Assembly: GCF_019279795.1 (NCBI RefSeq)
Contig: NC_056748.1
Location: 697,357,806-697,421,805, forward strand
Source: Protopterus annectens
Lineage: Eukaryota > Chordata > Ceratodontiformes > Protopteridae
Length of the DNA stretch: 64,000 bases
Direction: 5' to 3'
Positions 21,144 to 32,844 of this stretch are shown piece by piece (positions within the stretch are counted from its first letter, which is position 1; each line of letters starts with the position of its first letter). Below the pieces are notes generated by a model. That model was not told the origin of the DNA. It made no database searches and saw only the letters and a list, made by a program, of their open reading frames with translations. Both the position numbers and the translations under genes were made by a program.

Positions 21144-21159
21144 TATAAATCAGTAAATA

Positions 21160-21830
21160 AAATATTGCAGAAAAATGTGATATGTATATTAGGAGATTTA
21201 ATGAATGAAGACATCTGCAGACCAAAGGAAAAACAGTACAAACATATATCAATTTAACTTAAAACACGTAGCTGATAATATTAGAAAGTGAGGGTAGAAC
21301 AGCATGTGATGTAGCAAAAGCAATCAACACTATTTGTCATGAAGAAATGTCGTCTACACTGTCAGCTTATGGAGTACTTGAAAAAAATGCATTTAAGGTC
21401 AACATGCAGTAAAAGTAGTGTTAGGGTTTTAATAAACTGATGGGGAATAAAAGTATGTAAAAATGGGGGGGGGGTGCCATGAGTAGTGTTCTGTTACAAT
21501 GGTGATGAATGCTGTTGACTGTACTTAAAAAATGCTACTAGCTAGATGGAAACATTAAATCAGAGAAACCTTTACTACCACTTTTGTCACATGCAGACTA
21601 TGCTGTTACACCAGTCAAAAAGTCAGACTGCAGATGTATTAAAAGAATTAGAAGTATGGCTGAATATGCAAGTTTAAAATTAAATTAAAAAAATGTGAAG
21701 GGGTGGGGAGTGGATTTTACTTTATCACAAATATCTGTTTTATGGATCAAATATGATACACCAGAAGTGGATTAAAATGAATGTTATTGTAACTGAACTG
21801 AAGAATATAACAAACTTATGGAAAACCTCT
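21160..21830 (+). pseudogene. decayed LINE reverse transcriptase
   Basis: Plus-strand frames give AKAINTICHEEM with YGV (RT block A), GVPMSSVL (GVPQGSVL-like) and HADYAV (YADD-like), followed by MAEYASLKLN. All catalytic blocks are altered. It is probably the same LINE as the endonuclease remnant at 18560. Confidence 0.5.
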
Positions 21831-21974
21831 AAATTGACATTTAGAAATACAGTTTAACTTGGTTTTATTAGTGACGTTAATGTTTAGTGAGATATATGTT
21901 CCCTTCATAAAAGAAAGAGTTCTTAAATTTCTTGCAATTTGCATTTCAAGGTTGAACCCAATAAAGAGATGGTA

Positions 21975-22860
21975 TTGTATAGGTTCATAGGTATATACTA
22001 AGCTAATGACCACCAGTGCCTTTATAAGCCTAGCCGTACAATATATCCCAACTGTGTCTCTATGTATCATGGGCGTTAATTAAAAGGGGGTATGCCAGGA
22101 AGTTTCTAGAGGTTGTTTGTGTGGTGGGATACTTTAGTTTGGGCATTACTGTCAGCCTCTACCAGAGACGTAGGGTCAAGACTTGGGAAGAATTTCCAAA
22201 TTCCCAACCACTGGTCAAGGTTATGCTTAAACAAGGTTAGGAATGGACTGCCTCACCTGATACTCTGCCTACTCCAGATCATGGGGATCCTCTGAAACAC
22301 AAGTCTTATGCCACAAGCAAAATTTAAATCCTTGGATCTAGTGGTTCTGATGATGTTCGTTTTGCGGATGTGCAAAAGGTCCATCAGAACTGGATCAAAC
22401 GATGTCTTGTATGCCAGACAAGAGATCGCCTCTCAGTAACCTGGAGGAAAAAGAGTATAGAGATAGGGCTTTAAGGTGATCTATATAAAAAAACTTGCTT
22501 ATACCCTGGATTCTCCTGGTAAGGAACCTTTATGGCATTCCAACTGTTGCATATATCTGGTCAGGTACATGCCAAAGGGGGCATTATACTCAATGATGGG
22601 TCTAACAAGGGCCAAATAAAGAAGTACTATGACTTCTGTGGACCTGGACGCCTTGCCCTTACTTATAAGTTGGGCGACATAGAATGATTTTCTTCCTACC
22701 ATGGCCGCATGTTGGTCCAGGGAAAAGAATATTGTCTATATATGTTCCCAGATACCTGACTTCCGTTTAAACTCTTAGGGGTGTCTTATCGACGGAGTAA
22801 TTAGCCTAGGTGGCAGTTTTCCCAAAAGGCACTATAATCCTAGTGAAAGGGGTGGCCTTG
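21975..22860 (-). pseudogene. CR1 LINE 3' part (RT C-terminus and 3' tail)
   Basis: The minus strand carries QLISKGKASRS, YLALVRPIIEYNAPF and MYLTRYMQQLEC (22499-22702), matching the CR1 copies at 28640 and 63600. The 3' tail lies near 21975-22030, with GGCTAGGCTTATAAAGG, a TTAGCTTAGTA block and CTATGAACC. Coding is broken. Confidence 0.8.
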
Positions 22861-24785
22861 GTTTGAAAAATTCAACACTAAGTAAGCAACAAGATTTTAT
22901 TTCTGCTCATCTGTCCCCTGCTGCCTGCCAACTATCAGCTCCCTCTCAGCAAAACTGACCAATACATTCTCTTTTCATCAAGGACAAGAGGTGGTCAACA
23001 GGGACAATAATGTAAGCAACCACTGGGATGGCTCAAAGGATTTTCTTTTTCTGGAATTCTAACATCCCCATGCATACTTGGCTGTGCAAGGGAAAGGGGG
23101 CCACAATGGACTTGCCATCAAGCAGCTCTGCCCACCAATCCCATAGCATGGGAATTGATTTTCTTGGGACTACACCAGAGAATCCCACATGTCCAGTGTG
23201 CCCCCTCAGTGTACACAACCCTCCCCAATCCCAAGAGGGCCATACCTTTCACTCCTCTCTCTCTCTCTCCCTGCCAGTCTCCTTTAAGTGTCAGGGCCAC
23301 TAACCAAACCACAGTTGCCTCTGTCACATTTAGGACTTTGTTCCTCTGCATTATGTCGCCAGACATGTAATTTGCATTTTGAAGATCATGAAGTATAATA
23401 ATTTCTGCTCAATAAGCCAAATTCTGTCAAAAAAATGGATAATTCTATGAAAATGTTAAACATCACAAAAGGCCCCAAGTAGTAGAGACACAGATGTGTT
23501 AGAATATCAAAGAAAGTTAAAGCTATGGAAATTAAACACATATGGAATGCCAATAAAACAATATAATAAAAGGATCATGAAGGAATATTCAGATTTATCT
23601 TTGGTGAGAGTTAAAACCAAGTCAAGGGGTGAAAATAAAAGAAAGGCATAAGACATTCATGGATGTATATAAATGTTAAGATTTTCTCTGTGCAGACGGT
23701 TATTTATCATTACCAGTAAGCTGTTCTATGCTGTACAAATTAATAAAAGAAAGATTGTGCAACTTGTGCTGAACAAAAACAATTGCTGATTTTCTGTTTT
23801 TTAAACTGTAAGAGAGTAAAATAATTTTGTCCAGAAGTACAGCAAGGTTATACTGGGCAGTATGCTCAGTCTTTTACATAAAAAGTATGATGTACAAGAT
23901 AAAATGGTCTGCGGATAGCTTGATAAGGTGTTATTTTCATTTTAGTGGTACATTTGGAAATGACAGCAAGAACAACTCTTATAAAAAAAGAAATGGTATG
24001 CCACAGATATTCTGAGAAAATAAAAAACATGTTTTTGCAAAAGGAATGTGAAGATTGACATTCGATTTTGTGCAAATAATTACTAATACTGTGAAGAGTA
24101 TGCTTATTCAAAATATTCTTGAACTTCTTTTCCTTGTACATTTGTAAATTCATACCTACACTAAAATGCAAAACATCCCAACTCTTTCTTCAATAAGCAC
24201 TGTTTTACACCCACCCAAGCAACCACCATCTTAGGCAGATGTCACCTCAGTATAAAGTCTTATTCAAAGGATGGTGTACTCAGGAGTGTAGAATCCCTCT
24301 TATGCTACAATGCAGTGCCAGTACTGGAAAATAAGCACAAGTAAATGGTATGTAAACAGAGCTATACTTTGTTGTTTTACCCTGGGATGAGCAATAGCAA
24401 ACTACGTCTTCTTCCAGACTGTTAGGATTTTTTTTCTGATATGATCATAATATAGGTGAGAGCAGAGTACTACAGTCAACTGATGCTGAAAGCAGAGCCT
24501 ACAGTCTTCAAACCTTGAGGTACCCAAAAGGTGTGTGTGCCACTTCGTTAAACCACTGACACTATAAAGATATTAACTGCACTGCAAATTCAACCAATTT
24601 CACTGACTGGGATGGGACACGAAATAGATATGTCATGGACAACTGCTGAATTTAATCCCATTAGTAATACGTCATCACTGCCACAATAACCAAACACCTG
24701 CAGTTCTGGCAGTTCAGGACAGAAAATTAAGGCTATGAGCTCCCAATGAGTGACATATTGCTGTCCTGCATTTGACTCCCACAGT
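22861..24785. other. unassigned region
   Basis: No supported gene. A pyrimidine-rich CT repeat lies at about 23255-23275. A weak LINE-like reading (LEYQRKLKLWKLNTYG near 23500) was not strong enough to call. Confidence 0.4.
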
Positions 24786-24789
24786 CTTT

Positions 24790-24945
24790 TTTCCCTCACT
24801 GCACATAACTCAGGGGGTGACCTGGGAGTACTGCCTGGTTAAGTGACTTGCTGAGTCGTACATTAAGCAAATGAAGGTGCAAGGAATCAAATCCCTTCAC
24901 TCTAGACACAAGCAGCAACTCATTAACAGCTAAATGCCGATATTA
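24790..24945 (+). mobile_element. possible MIR/CORE-type SINE fragment
   Basis: The order GGTTAAGTGACTTGC, a spacer, GGAATCAAATCCC and then a Cys/Leu-type tRNA-complement region ending in AACTCATTAACAGC resembles the 3' half layout of MIR-type SINEs. Divergence is high. Confidence 0.35.
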
Positions 24946-26935
24946 TCCTACACTATTCTACATCATCCTACTTTACAACTTTGCACAAGTCTCATAACCA
25001 AGGCACTGCTTCAAGGTCACCCTGGAAAAGAGGCACTGAGGGGTCACCCTGGAAAAGAGGCACCGAGTTAATAAATAAGTTAAAAAAATATGTGCTCACA
25101 TTGAAAACCACTGCTTTGAATGCCTTGCTGAAATTATACAGTAGGTACCTCTGGGTTACTGTAAAATATGATAAAATTCACACTATCTAGGGGAGGGAAA
25201 TCTTTTGATTCTACCTTTTTGACGGACAAATATAAATCAGGTCCCCATACACAGAGTACACTACATGAAGCCTAAGCACTGTTTATAAATGAAATTAAAA
25301 GGTGGTCCAATTCAAACAACACTTTTCAGCCAGGACCTGGACCCTAGTCAGTTAGGTTTAACAAAATCACATACAACATAAAATTATCACTTACACATAG
25401 AAAGTGCAGGTAGTAAAACCTTGCAGAAGTGTTCCTGGGGAATACACTTTGTATAACTTAATAAAGTTAAAGTAACAGTAAAGTTTAAATTAATAGTACA
25501 AGAATGTGAAAATACACTGGCATTAAGGAAAAGTCATAGTGAACTACATTAACAACATAACCAAGCCAGAATCATACCATTACCACAAATGGCTGCAGTG
25601 CAATATTCTGTACAAGCGCGCGCACACACACTACAGGTACATGCTCATCACGAGAGTGCTATTCTTGCTGTAAAAACTGCCACAGCAGCACTTCATGCAC
25701 AGCCACAGAAGTCATTTTTGTGGCACACCTACTTGTGATGTAGTTCAGGACCAGTTATACCCGAGCGGCCCAAAGCTGCAAAAAACAAATGCAATGAGCG
25801 TCTTCCACGCCCTTCAGGATTCCACATATCTGAAAATGTTTTTTTCCTGGCCATCCACTTTTTAAACCAAATGGGTGTTTTATGCCAGATGAATTATACA
25901 TAAACTTTCAACTGTGGAATCAGCGATCCATACAAGAAACTAGCACATCCAAGCCCATACTGTTACTTTTGTACAGTATGAATACAGTGAAAATGAAGTA
26001 TAAGCACTTGTTTATATCAAGGATCAAGAAAATCAGCAGTTTAATAATCTGGCAATATTTCCAATACTCAGTATGGTACACATGAGTTTTGGTTAAGATT
26101 ATTAACAGGTGCTTAAAACAAAACACACAAAGTAAAATGAACATGGACAGTATGGCATTTACAAGAACTAAGACACAGCACTTTGTCTATGACAGCACCA
26201 GAGCATAGTTGCATTAATTTGTGCTAACAAGCAGAGTGACATAAGTTGCGGTCATCAGGTTACAGCAAAGGGTGTGCATGAATGAAACGGGCATCAAATA
26301 AGTGCATTTGGCACCATGGAAATTAAAATATCAGCAATTATTTATAGCAATTATGATGGAAATTTGAATATTTAGCATTGTAAATCACACCACTCTGTCA
26401 TGATCAATAACATACTGCAGAATGCAATAATATGACACCAAGCTGCAGTGCTTGTACAAAGACCAATGATAGAACTCTGTACATATAAGTTACATAATAC
26501 AGTAATACTGGCACAGGAACATGAATATTAATGTTACCTAAAACAGGATGCTTTAACAGAGATGGTTTGCACTTGTCACCACATGGTTTCTGGATGCTGG
26601 CAAAAACTATCCCCATAGTGCCTTTTTTAGGCTGTGCCAAGTTGTTAAACCCTCCAACATAAAAAAATCACTCACAACTACCTAAAGGTACTGCTGCTAA
26701 ACACTAGGAGTTCAAATAAACTGCACACCCTGGAAGCATTCCTCACACAGACATATGTGCAGTCACAGAAATATGGTTCAGAACCACAGAAAGCACACCG
26801 GTTATCCAAGGCTACAATGCTTTTCATATATTCTGATCCCCCTCAGCTCAGGGTAAAACAAAGGAAAGAGGTATCTCAATGTTCACAAAAGACAAGTACC
26901 CTGCTAGACTGGTCCATCATGATTCACTTGAGCTA
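24946..26935. other. unassigned region with a 27-bp duplication
   Basis: No coding sequence was recognised. A 27-bp unit (GGTCACCCTGGAAAAGAGGC) occurs twice in tandem at about 25015 and 25042. A short CA-rich stretch is at about 25617-25633. Confidence 0.45.
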
Positions 26936-26939
26936 CTCC

Positions 26940-27085
26940 AAAGGGTGGGAGATTGGAATAATGGTTAAAGTGTTTACCTTACAAACACAAGGTGCAGGGT
27001 TTGGTTCCTACATGGGGTAATTGGATACACTTAAAATGGTTCAAAAAGGCAATCAGCCTAGCACTAATCCACAAACCTATGAACT
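26940..27085 (+). mobile_element. tRNA-derived SINE with CR1-like tail (diverged)
   Basis: The same structure as at 9508: GGTTAAAGTGTTTACC in the head, B-box-like GGTTTGGTTCC, body with CACTTAAAATGG and a final CCTATGAAC. More mutated than the other copies. It directly abuts the CR1 element that starts at about 27086. Confidence 0.75.
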
Positions 27086-28850
27086 AACAATAGGTGCAAC
27101 CCCCTATCGTATCCTTGCTAGCTACAGGTCCTCTAAGATGAGTCTGGAAAACCAGACCTCCTACCTAAACCTACTGGAATCTCTTAACATTCAACCTAAC
27201 ACTATACTTATGGGTGACTTCAACTACCCCTCCATAAACTGGGAGACTTATAGGACCCATAATTCACTTGCTCAGAGGTTTTTAGACTTTATCAATGCAA
27301 AAACCCTGGAGCAACTAGTTTGCTCCCCAACTAGAGGTATAAATATCTTAGACCTAGTACTCGCAAACATGGCAGGATGCTGCTTCCTCCCGTGCATTAA
27401 CTCCTCCCTGCTAAGATCCGACCACAAAATGATCTCCTTTAATATTAAAACTAACCTAGAACCCCCATCAAACTCCAAACCTGTTGAGAACTTTAGTAAG
27501 GCCAATTATATCAAACTAAGTGACAGCCTTAACCATTAGGCCACCCTCCCAACCCCTAAAATTAATCATGAATGGCAACACTTATACCCAGCCTGAAACT
27601 AAAGCAAACCTGCTAGCTGACAAGTTCCCTTCAAACTTCTGCCTCCCATCACCTCCTACCACACCCAAAGAAATACATGCAACTGTTCCCCTACCAGTTA
27701 TTACAAGGGAACAGATCCTTAATGCGCTTGCTAAAGCCAAAAACACAGCCTCCATCGGTCCCGACAACATTCCGAGATGCTTCTTAAAAAGCTTAAAATA
27801 AAATCTATCAGGGCCACTATAAATGCTTTTTAATCACAGCCTCTGAACGGGTTTTGTCCCAGAGGAATGGAGGACTGTAACAGTTGTCCCTCTGCACAAG
27901 GTGGGTCCATCAACTGACCCAGGGAATTACAGACCCATAAGCCTGACCAGTCTTATCTGCAATGCCACACGGAGAATCATCATGGACACGATCAATAACA
28001 ACACAGGAACCCTCCAACAAGAGGTCTTGCCTGCTCAGTCTGGTGGACTTCTTTGATAAAGTCACCAGGGCCATGGATGAGGGTGAAATGGTATACACTG
28101 CTTATTTACACCTGGCCAAAGCTTTTGACACAATCCCCCACTTGAGGATCATAGATAAATTTACTGAGTTAGGCATAAACCCTTACATCATCAGGTGGAT
28201 AACCAACCAGCTTACTGACAGGACATGTGTTGTCCAGATAGGAGAATCCACTTCTGATAATAAACCTGTAACTAGTGGTGTCCCACAGGGCTCAGTGTTG
28301 GGATCTCTCCCATTTGGTATATACGTCTCTGAAGTTAAGGCCAATGTTGGGGGCCTCTGGCTCACCAAGCTCACTGACAACTGTAAGCTGGGAGTAATCA
28401 CTGAATCCCCAAATGATGCTGACATTCTACAAATGACAAACGACTGGTGCCAAAACCATGGTCTGAGACAAAATGCTGTACAATCATACCCTTCGGTAAA
28501 CTGGACATCTCTGCAAATTATAATATTGCTAGCGCACCCCTAAACGTAGACCCAGTGGTGAGGGACCTAGGAACACAGATAGACATTAACCTAAATTTTG
28601 ATCATCAGATAGCTACAGTACTGAAGAAATCCTTCTGTGTGACTCAACTTTTAAGTAAAGGCATGGCATCAAGATCAAAGGTCATAATGTCACTGTACTC
28701 AGCCCTCATCAGGCCCATAATTGAGTACTATTTTCCCTTCTGCATGTATCTAACCAGGCACTTACACCAATTGGAGCGGCCCCAGAGGTTTATCACTAAA
28801 AAAATACAAAGACACGTTTTATGACTAAAGGTCCTATCCCTTTACTCAGT
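27086..28850 (+). pseudogene. CR1 ORF2 (endonuclease and RT), broken
   Basis: The endonuclease half is open (ORF 27021-27539): YRILASYRSS, MGDFNYPSINWE (Asp) and LRSDHKMISF (His). After a break, the linker and RT follow: AKAKNTASIGPDNIP, FDKVTRAMDEG, LAKAFDTIPH, GVPQGSVLGS. The YADD block has decayed to LTDNCKL, so the enzyme is dead. The C-terminal part holds VVRDLGTQIDIN and LIRPIIEYYFPF. Several frameshifts. In CR1 elements this protein performs target-primed reverse transcription. Confidence 0.88.
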
Positions 28851-29338
28851 CTCATATCATTTATTGAGAAGGGACTTATGCCTGACCTAACAAGGCATTT
28901 TGCGATCCAGTCCTGGTGAAAATGTTATATATTTGCAAGAAAAATTATACAAGGGTTATACGTTCCATGGACCTGAACCTTATTTCTGACTCTAAATAGA
29001 ACCTGTTGAAGAGAGACTTGTATCCCAAAGGCTACCTCATTTACGGAATAAACTTCCCATCTTCATAAAACAGAGCGAGTTCCTTATTGTCTTCAAAAAT
29101 AATTTGGATAAATGTATGAGGAACATAAATTCACTCCTAGGGTACAGCTCATGTCCCTTATGGACAGAGGCAGTAAGTAAAAGGACTCAGGGCTCCAACA
29201 CTCAAAGACCCACTACCCTGAAACTACCCCATCCCATATCCAGAGAATTAACATATAATACTGTCATGTCCTGGGCATTATTGGCTAGGCTTTTAAAGAC
29301 TCTTGGGCCATTAGCCTAGTAATCATCTATGAACCTAT
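27086..29338 (+). mobile_element. CR1-type LINE, 5' truncated
   Basis: A plus-strand LINE running from the endonuclease through RT to the 3' tail. The last 60 bp (GGCTAGGCTTTTAAAGAC, TTAGCCTAGTA, CTATGAACCTATGG) match the SINE tail. CR1 elements are known for an ATTCTATG-like terminal repeat, consistent with this end. The N-terminal half of the endonuclease is missing. Confidence 0.85.
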
Positions 29339-30153
29339 GGAGAATATTTTACTTATTTTATTTTTGTTCACCATGAAAGTCTGACTGGGCACTACGGCCC
29401 ATTTTCAGCACAGGCCCAGGGAGAAAGGCTCCATATTTACACTAAAATGTAGTAATACAAACATAATTAAAGTAAACCATGAATAAAGTACATTTAAAAT
29501 ATTAATGGCAAGAAATCATGCATATATCAATAAATAACTAGGTGAAAAGGCACCAACAGAACATGTAGGTTAGTTGTGCTGAACAGTTTTTATAGAATTA
29601 ACAATCTATATCATACAAGATCTAAGACCAGTCTGGGACTTCAGGTACCAAAAAACAGGGTGTAGTATACGAGGGAGTGAGAAAAGGAAAGGGGGTGAGC
29701 TACTTAGTCAAGGGACTCCATTTTTTGCATGCATAGAAGAAAACAATGTTAAAAAATGGGTTAGTTAAGTCATCCAGGTGATAGTCATTATTCTTTTAGG
29801 AACTGTTTTCTGTTTGCTTTAAGTGTGTGCATGTTCACAATCTGCCACTAATACATACGACATTTATCTACTACAGTAGCAGAGAAATTGCAACTTGTTC
29901 AAATGACAATTTTTTGTAATACTTGTGCTAATATCTAACTAAGCAAGGTCAACAGCTGGCCACATGTTTCTACAGCAGATGCCTAGCTTGTATGATTACT
30001 AATATACTGTTAAGTTACTTACAAAAATAAAGAAACCACACACAGAAGCTGAAGATTTTGCCACCTAAAAAACAGAAATATGAGATCGACTATTAGCATT
30101 GCAACTACTGTGACACAATTCCCTGTTTATAGTTTTTCAGTAAATGATACGGA
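29339..30153. other. unassigned AT-rich region
   Basis: No gene or repeat was recognised between the CR1 3' end and the DIRS-E gag remnant. Confidence 0.5.
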
Positions 30154-31063
30154 TCAAGGGTCAGAACAAAATAGATTTCCAAGATGGATCCTCCAAAAAT
30201 ACTGACTCCTCTCCATAGAGGGGGCTTCATTCGTCCAGCCCCCACTCTGGCAAAGAAACTCGAAGAGATCGTCTAAGGAGGCATCATCCCATAGTGATGT
30301 TGGGGACCCCTCTTCTTCTCTGAGGTCAGTATCCTCAGTGAAAGACTTTTCAGGGGAGTCAGGGTACTTCCTCTTGCACTGCCTATTGCCAGAGATGACC
30401 TGTTCTGGTGACACCAGAGGAGAGGGAGAAGAGGCAGGAAGGCTTGCCAGGGGAGCGGATTGGAGATCAACTGGCATGAGCTGTCCAGAAGAAGGCTGAT
30501 GAATGGCCACAGGCACAGATGAAAATGGGGATGGAACACTGGCTGAGGAAAACCGACCAAACTCCTGAGCAGAGAACATCTTCCCCATACACAAAGTAGA
30601 GGTGGAAGCTGGCCTGCCAAAGCTGTCAGCCTCAGTATCCAAAGACACCAGAGACATGCCTGAATCCAGGGGAGCTACGCCTCACCCCAAAGTTGAGACT
30701 GGAGCTGAGCTGTTGATGGCCAAAGCCCCAAACGGGATTGATGAACCGGAAGCTAGAATTGCTGAACCTGACCTAGAAACACCAGCCCTGACTTCATGGC
30801 TCCTTGGTCCACTCAGCTCTGACACATCCGATGAGACCAAGGTAGCAGTGGGAGCAGAGGACAGACAAGCCATCAGATCTGACCCAGAGGGTAGGAACAA
30901 AGCCAGTCCAGAGGATTTCAGATAAACGGGGACCAAGGGAGGAACCCAGGGTGATGGAGCAGAGGTTCCGGGAAGGGGCCACTGGACCTGAAGGGATAAG
31001 ACCCAATTACATCGGAGTCTTAAAAAGGACCTCATCAGCTGTTCCAAATTTGATGCTTTGAAA
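30154..31063 (-). pseudogene. DIRS family E gag, C-terminal side
   Basis: Minus-strand frames give a Pro/Ser-rich stretch and an acidic block (DTDLREEEGSPTSLWDD, LDDLFEFLCQSGGW) placed like the acidic middle of DIRS gag. It is separated by DIRS-A copy 3 from the N-terminal gag part at 36853-37510. No pol of this family is visible downstream, so E is truncated here. Confidence 0.55.
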
Positions 31064-31278
31064 AGTACAGTTGTGTACACTTACCATAAATGTAAATGTT
31101 TGAGTGTGTTCACTGCTGCAGTCATTACATTTGGGTAATCTGCTGGCAGGTTGCCCTCAGTCTGCCTGAATAACAAAGTCTTGGGTCCTGCGTCGGTTGC
31201 TGTCTCTTCTTCCATGACGTCAGGTCGTCAGGGGTATAAAACATGCAGCCAACGCCATTTTAATCAGTTTTTCTTGCC
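31064..31278. repeat. DIRS-A copy 3 left ITR
   Basis: Inverted relative to 36670-36852, with the outer extension. TGACGTCA at 31215-31222 is followed by TATAAAAC at about 31235. Confidence 0.9.
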
Positions 31279-31458
31279 CCAGATGTCAGGTGCCCCCCAA
31301 ATGGGGAGCAAAAATATACATAAATAAACTGTAAATATATAAATGCACCTTAAAAACATAAAATTTACCTTCAACTAAAAGCAAATACACCACAAAGGCT
31401 TCAGAGTATAGTGAAGGAAAGAAAAGGTATAAAATGGGGGATGGCAGGTGGGTAACCC

Positions 31459-31560
31459 AGACTGCAACAGTGAATACACTTGAATATCTACATTTATGGT
31501 AAGTGTACACAACTGTACTATGTTCTTCGTGTTTCACTGTTGCAGTCATTACATTTGGGT
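31459..31560. repeat. DIRS-A copy 3 internal complementary region
   Basis: CTGTACT/ATGTTC joint at 31519/31520. The part after the joint, ATGTTCTTCGTG, follows this subfamily's right end (complement of CATGAAGAACAT). Confidence 0.9.
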
Positions 31561-31592
31561 AGAATCCCAAAGCTATGGATGGGAGGATGGAA

Positions 31593-32841
31593 CTAAACAG
31601 CATTAGGTGCAGCTATAAGGCCCTGCAGGACTGCAGTGGCAAAGCCTGCCAAGGATTTAGAGAACAGAGGTAAATGATAATGCTTTGTGAACGTAAGAAC
31701 CGTAGCAGCTTCTAGACTGTCTTTGGTTGGGACCCCACTGAGAAAAGCTGCTGAAGTAGAGGCAGCCCTGGTGGAATGGGATCTGATCCCCTTGGACACA
31801 GGTTTACCATGATGCAAATAGCAGCAACGAATGCAGTGGCTTATCCATTTCAAATAGTCTGCTTTGATATAGCCTTCCCCTCTGATCCTGCAGCAAATGC
31901 TACCAGTAGTTGCTCAGACTTTCTTAGTGATTTTGTCCTGTTTAAGTAGAATCTTAGTTGTCTGTGTACATAGGTTCATAGTTTAGTATTAAGCTAAATG
32001 CACTTGCGAGACATTTTAAGCCTAGCCAATTATCCCTTGTGAGACTCCAACCTTGCACCTTGTGTTTGTAAGGCAAACACCTTAGCCATTAAGCAACACT
32101 CCCAACCAAAATGACCACTGCCAGGATTAGAACACACAACCATGTTCTCAATCTTCACAATAACCTACCACTAAGCTACCCAAGATGTACCATCCAATGA
32201 ATGCAGAATCCGCTCCCCCTTGTTCTGCGGATTTGGGAAAAATGTTGGCAGGTGAATGGTCTGGTTAAGAGCCACATTGGATACCACCTTAGGCATAAAA
32301 GAAGGATTGGTCCTGAGGGCCACCCTGTTCGGGTAAAATATAATGAAAGGCTCCACTGCCACGAGGACCTGTAGTTCTGAAACCCTTCTTGCTGAAGTGA
32401 CTGCCAAAAGAAAAGCTGTCTTCCAAGATATAAATTTTATATCTGCAGTAGCTGCTGGTTCAAAAGGAGGCAGGGTGAGTTTTTCCAGTACAAAACTGAG
32501 GTCCCATGCAGGAGTTGGTGTTCTCCTGGAAGGCCTTAAATTTTTGGCCCCTCTGAGATACTGTTTAAGCAGTGGATGAGAAAAGAGGGGAGGCTCCATG
32601 TTGTAATGAGCCAAGATGGCAGAGGCATGGATTTTTATTGAAGAAAAAGATAGGCTCTTGTCAAGCATCTCAGTTAAGGTATTGTAAAACCTGAGTAATA
32701 TTGGGCTTTGCTGTGTCTATTCTTTAATCTCTTCCATTTATCAGCATAAGATTTTCTAGTACTAGGCCTTCTGGCTTCCAAAATGACATCCATCACAGGT
32801 TTACTGAGAGATGTGGTTTGAATAATTAGTTGATTAGCCAT
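31593..32841 (-). pseudogene. DIRS-A copy 3 tyrosine recombinase, split by a SINE
   Basis: ATG at 32841. RRPSTRKSY is present. The core-binding region and SARRVSELQVL are open in 32668-32171, so the first catalytic Arg survives. The SINE interrupts it after the SLD codons. The distal half (31853-31593) has HSTRAASTS and FTKHYHLPLF, where a small deletion removes the Trp segment upstream of the Tyr. The stop is at 31593. An indel near 32710 also breaks the N-terminal half. Confidence 0.85.
31970..32185 (-). mobile_element. dimeric tRNA-like SINE inside DIRS-A copy 3
   Basis: On the minus strand there are two tRNA-like units in tandem. The first has GGGTAGCTTAGTGGTAGG (A-box like) and GTGTTCTAATCCTGG (B-box like). 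The second is the usual SINE head with GGCTAAGGTGTTTGCC. The CR1-like tail with GGCTAGGCTTAAAATG and CTATGAACCTATG follows. Both sides carry TGTAC (about 31965-31969 and 32186-32190), a likely target duplication. Confidence 0.8.
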
Positions 32842-32844
32842 GCT

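Larger units (their letters stand above)
19700..21150 (-). mobile_element. Penelope-like retroelement, 5'-truncated
   Basis: Coding strand minus: RT C-terminal part, GIY-YIG nuclease, then a 3' region with the ribozyme-like motif at 19748-19782. The canonical RT catalytic blocks are missing upstream, so it is truncated. It sits inside a plus-strand LINE remnant (18560-18826 and 21160-21830). Confidence 0.8.

Noticed and set aside
23028..23370. Short ORFs on both strands around 23.0-23.4 kb
   Set aside because: Overlapping frames on both strands without motifs; consistent with chance open frames.
30602..30925. Plus-strand 107-residue ORF
   Set aside because: Antisense to the Ser/Pro-rich gag remnant of DIRS E; low complexity explains the opposite open frame.
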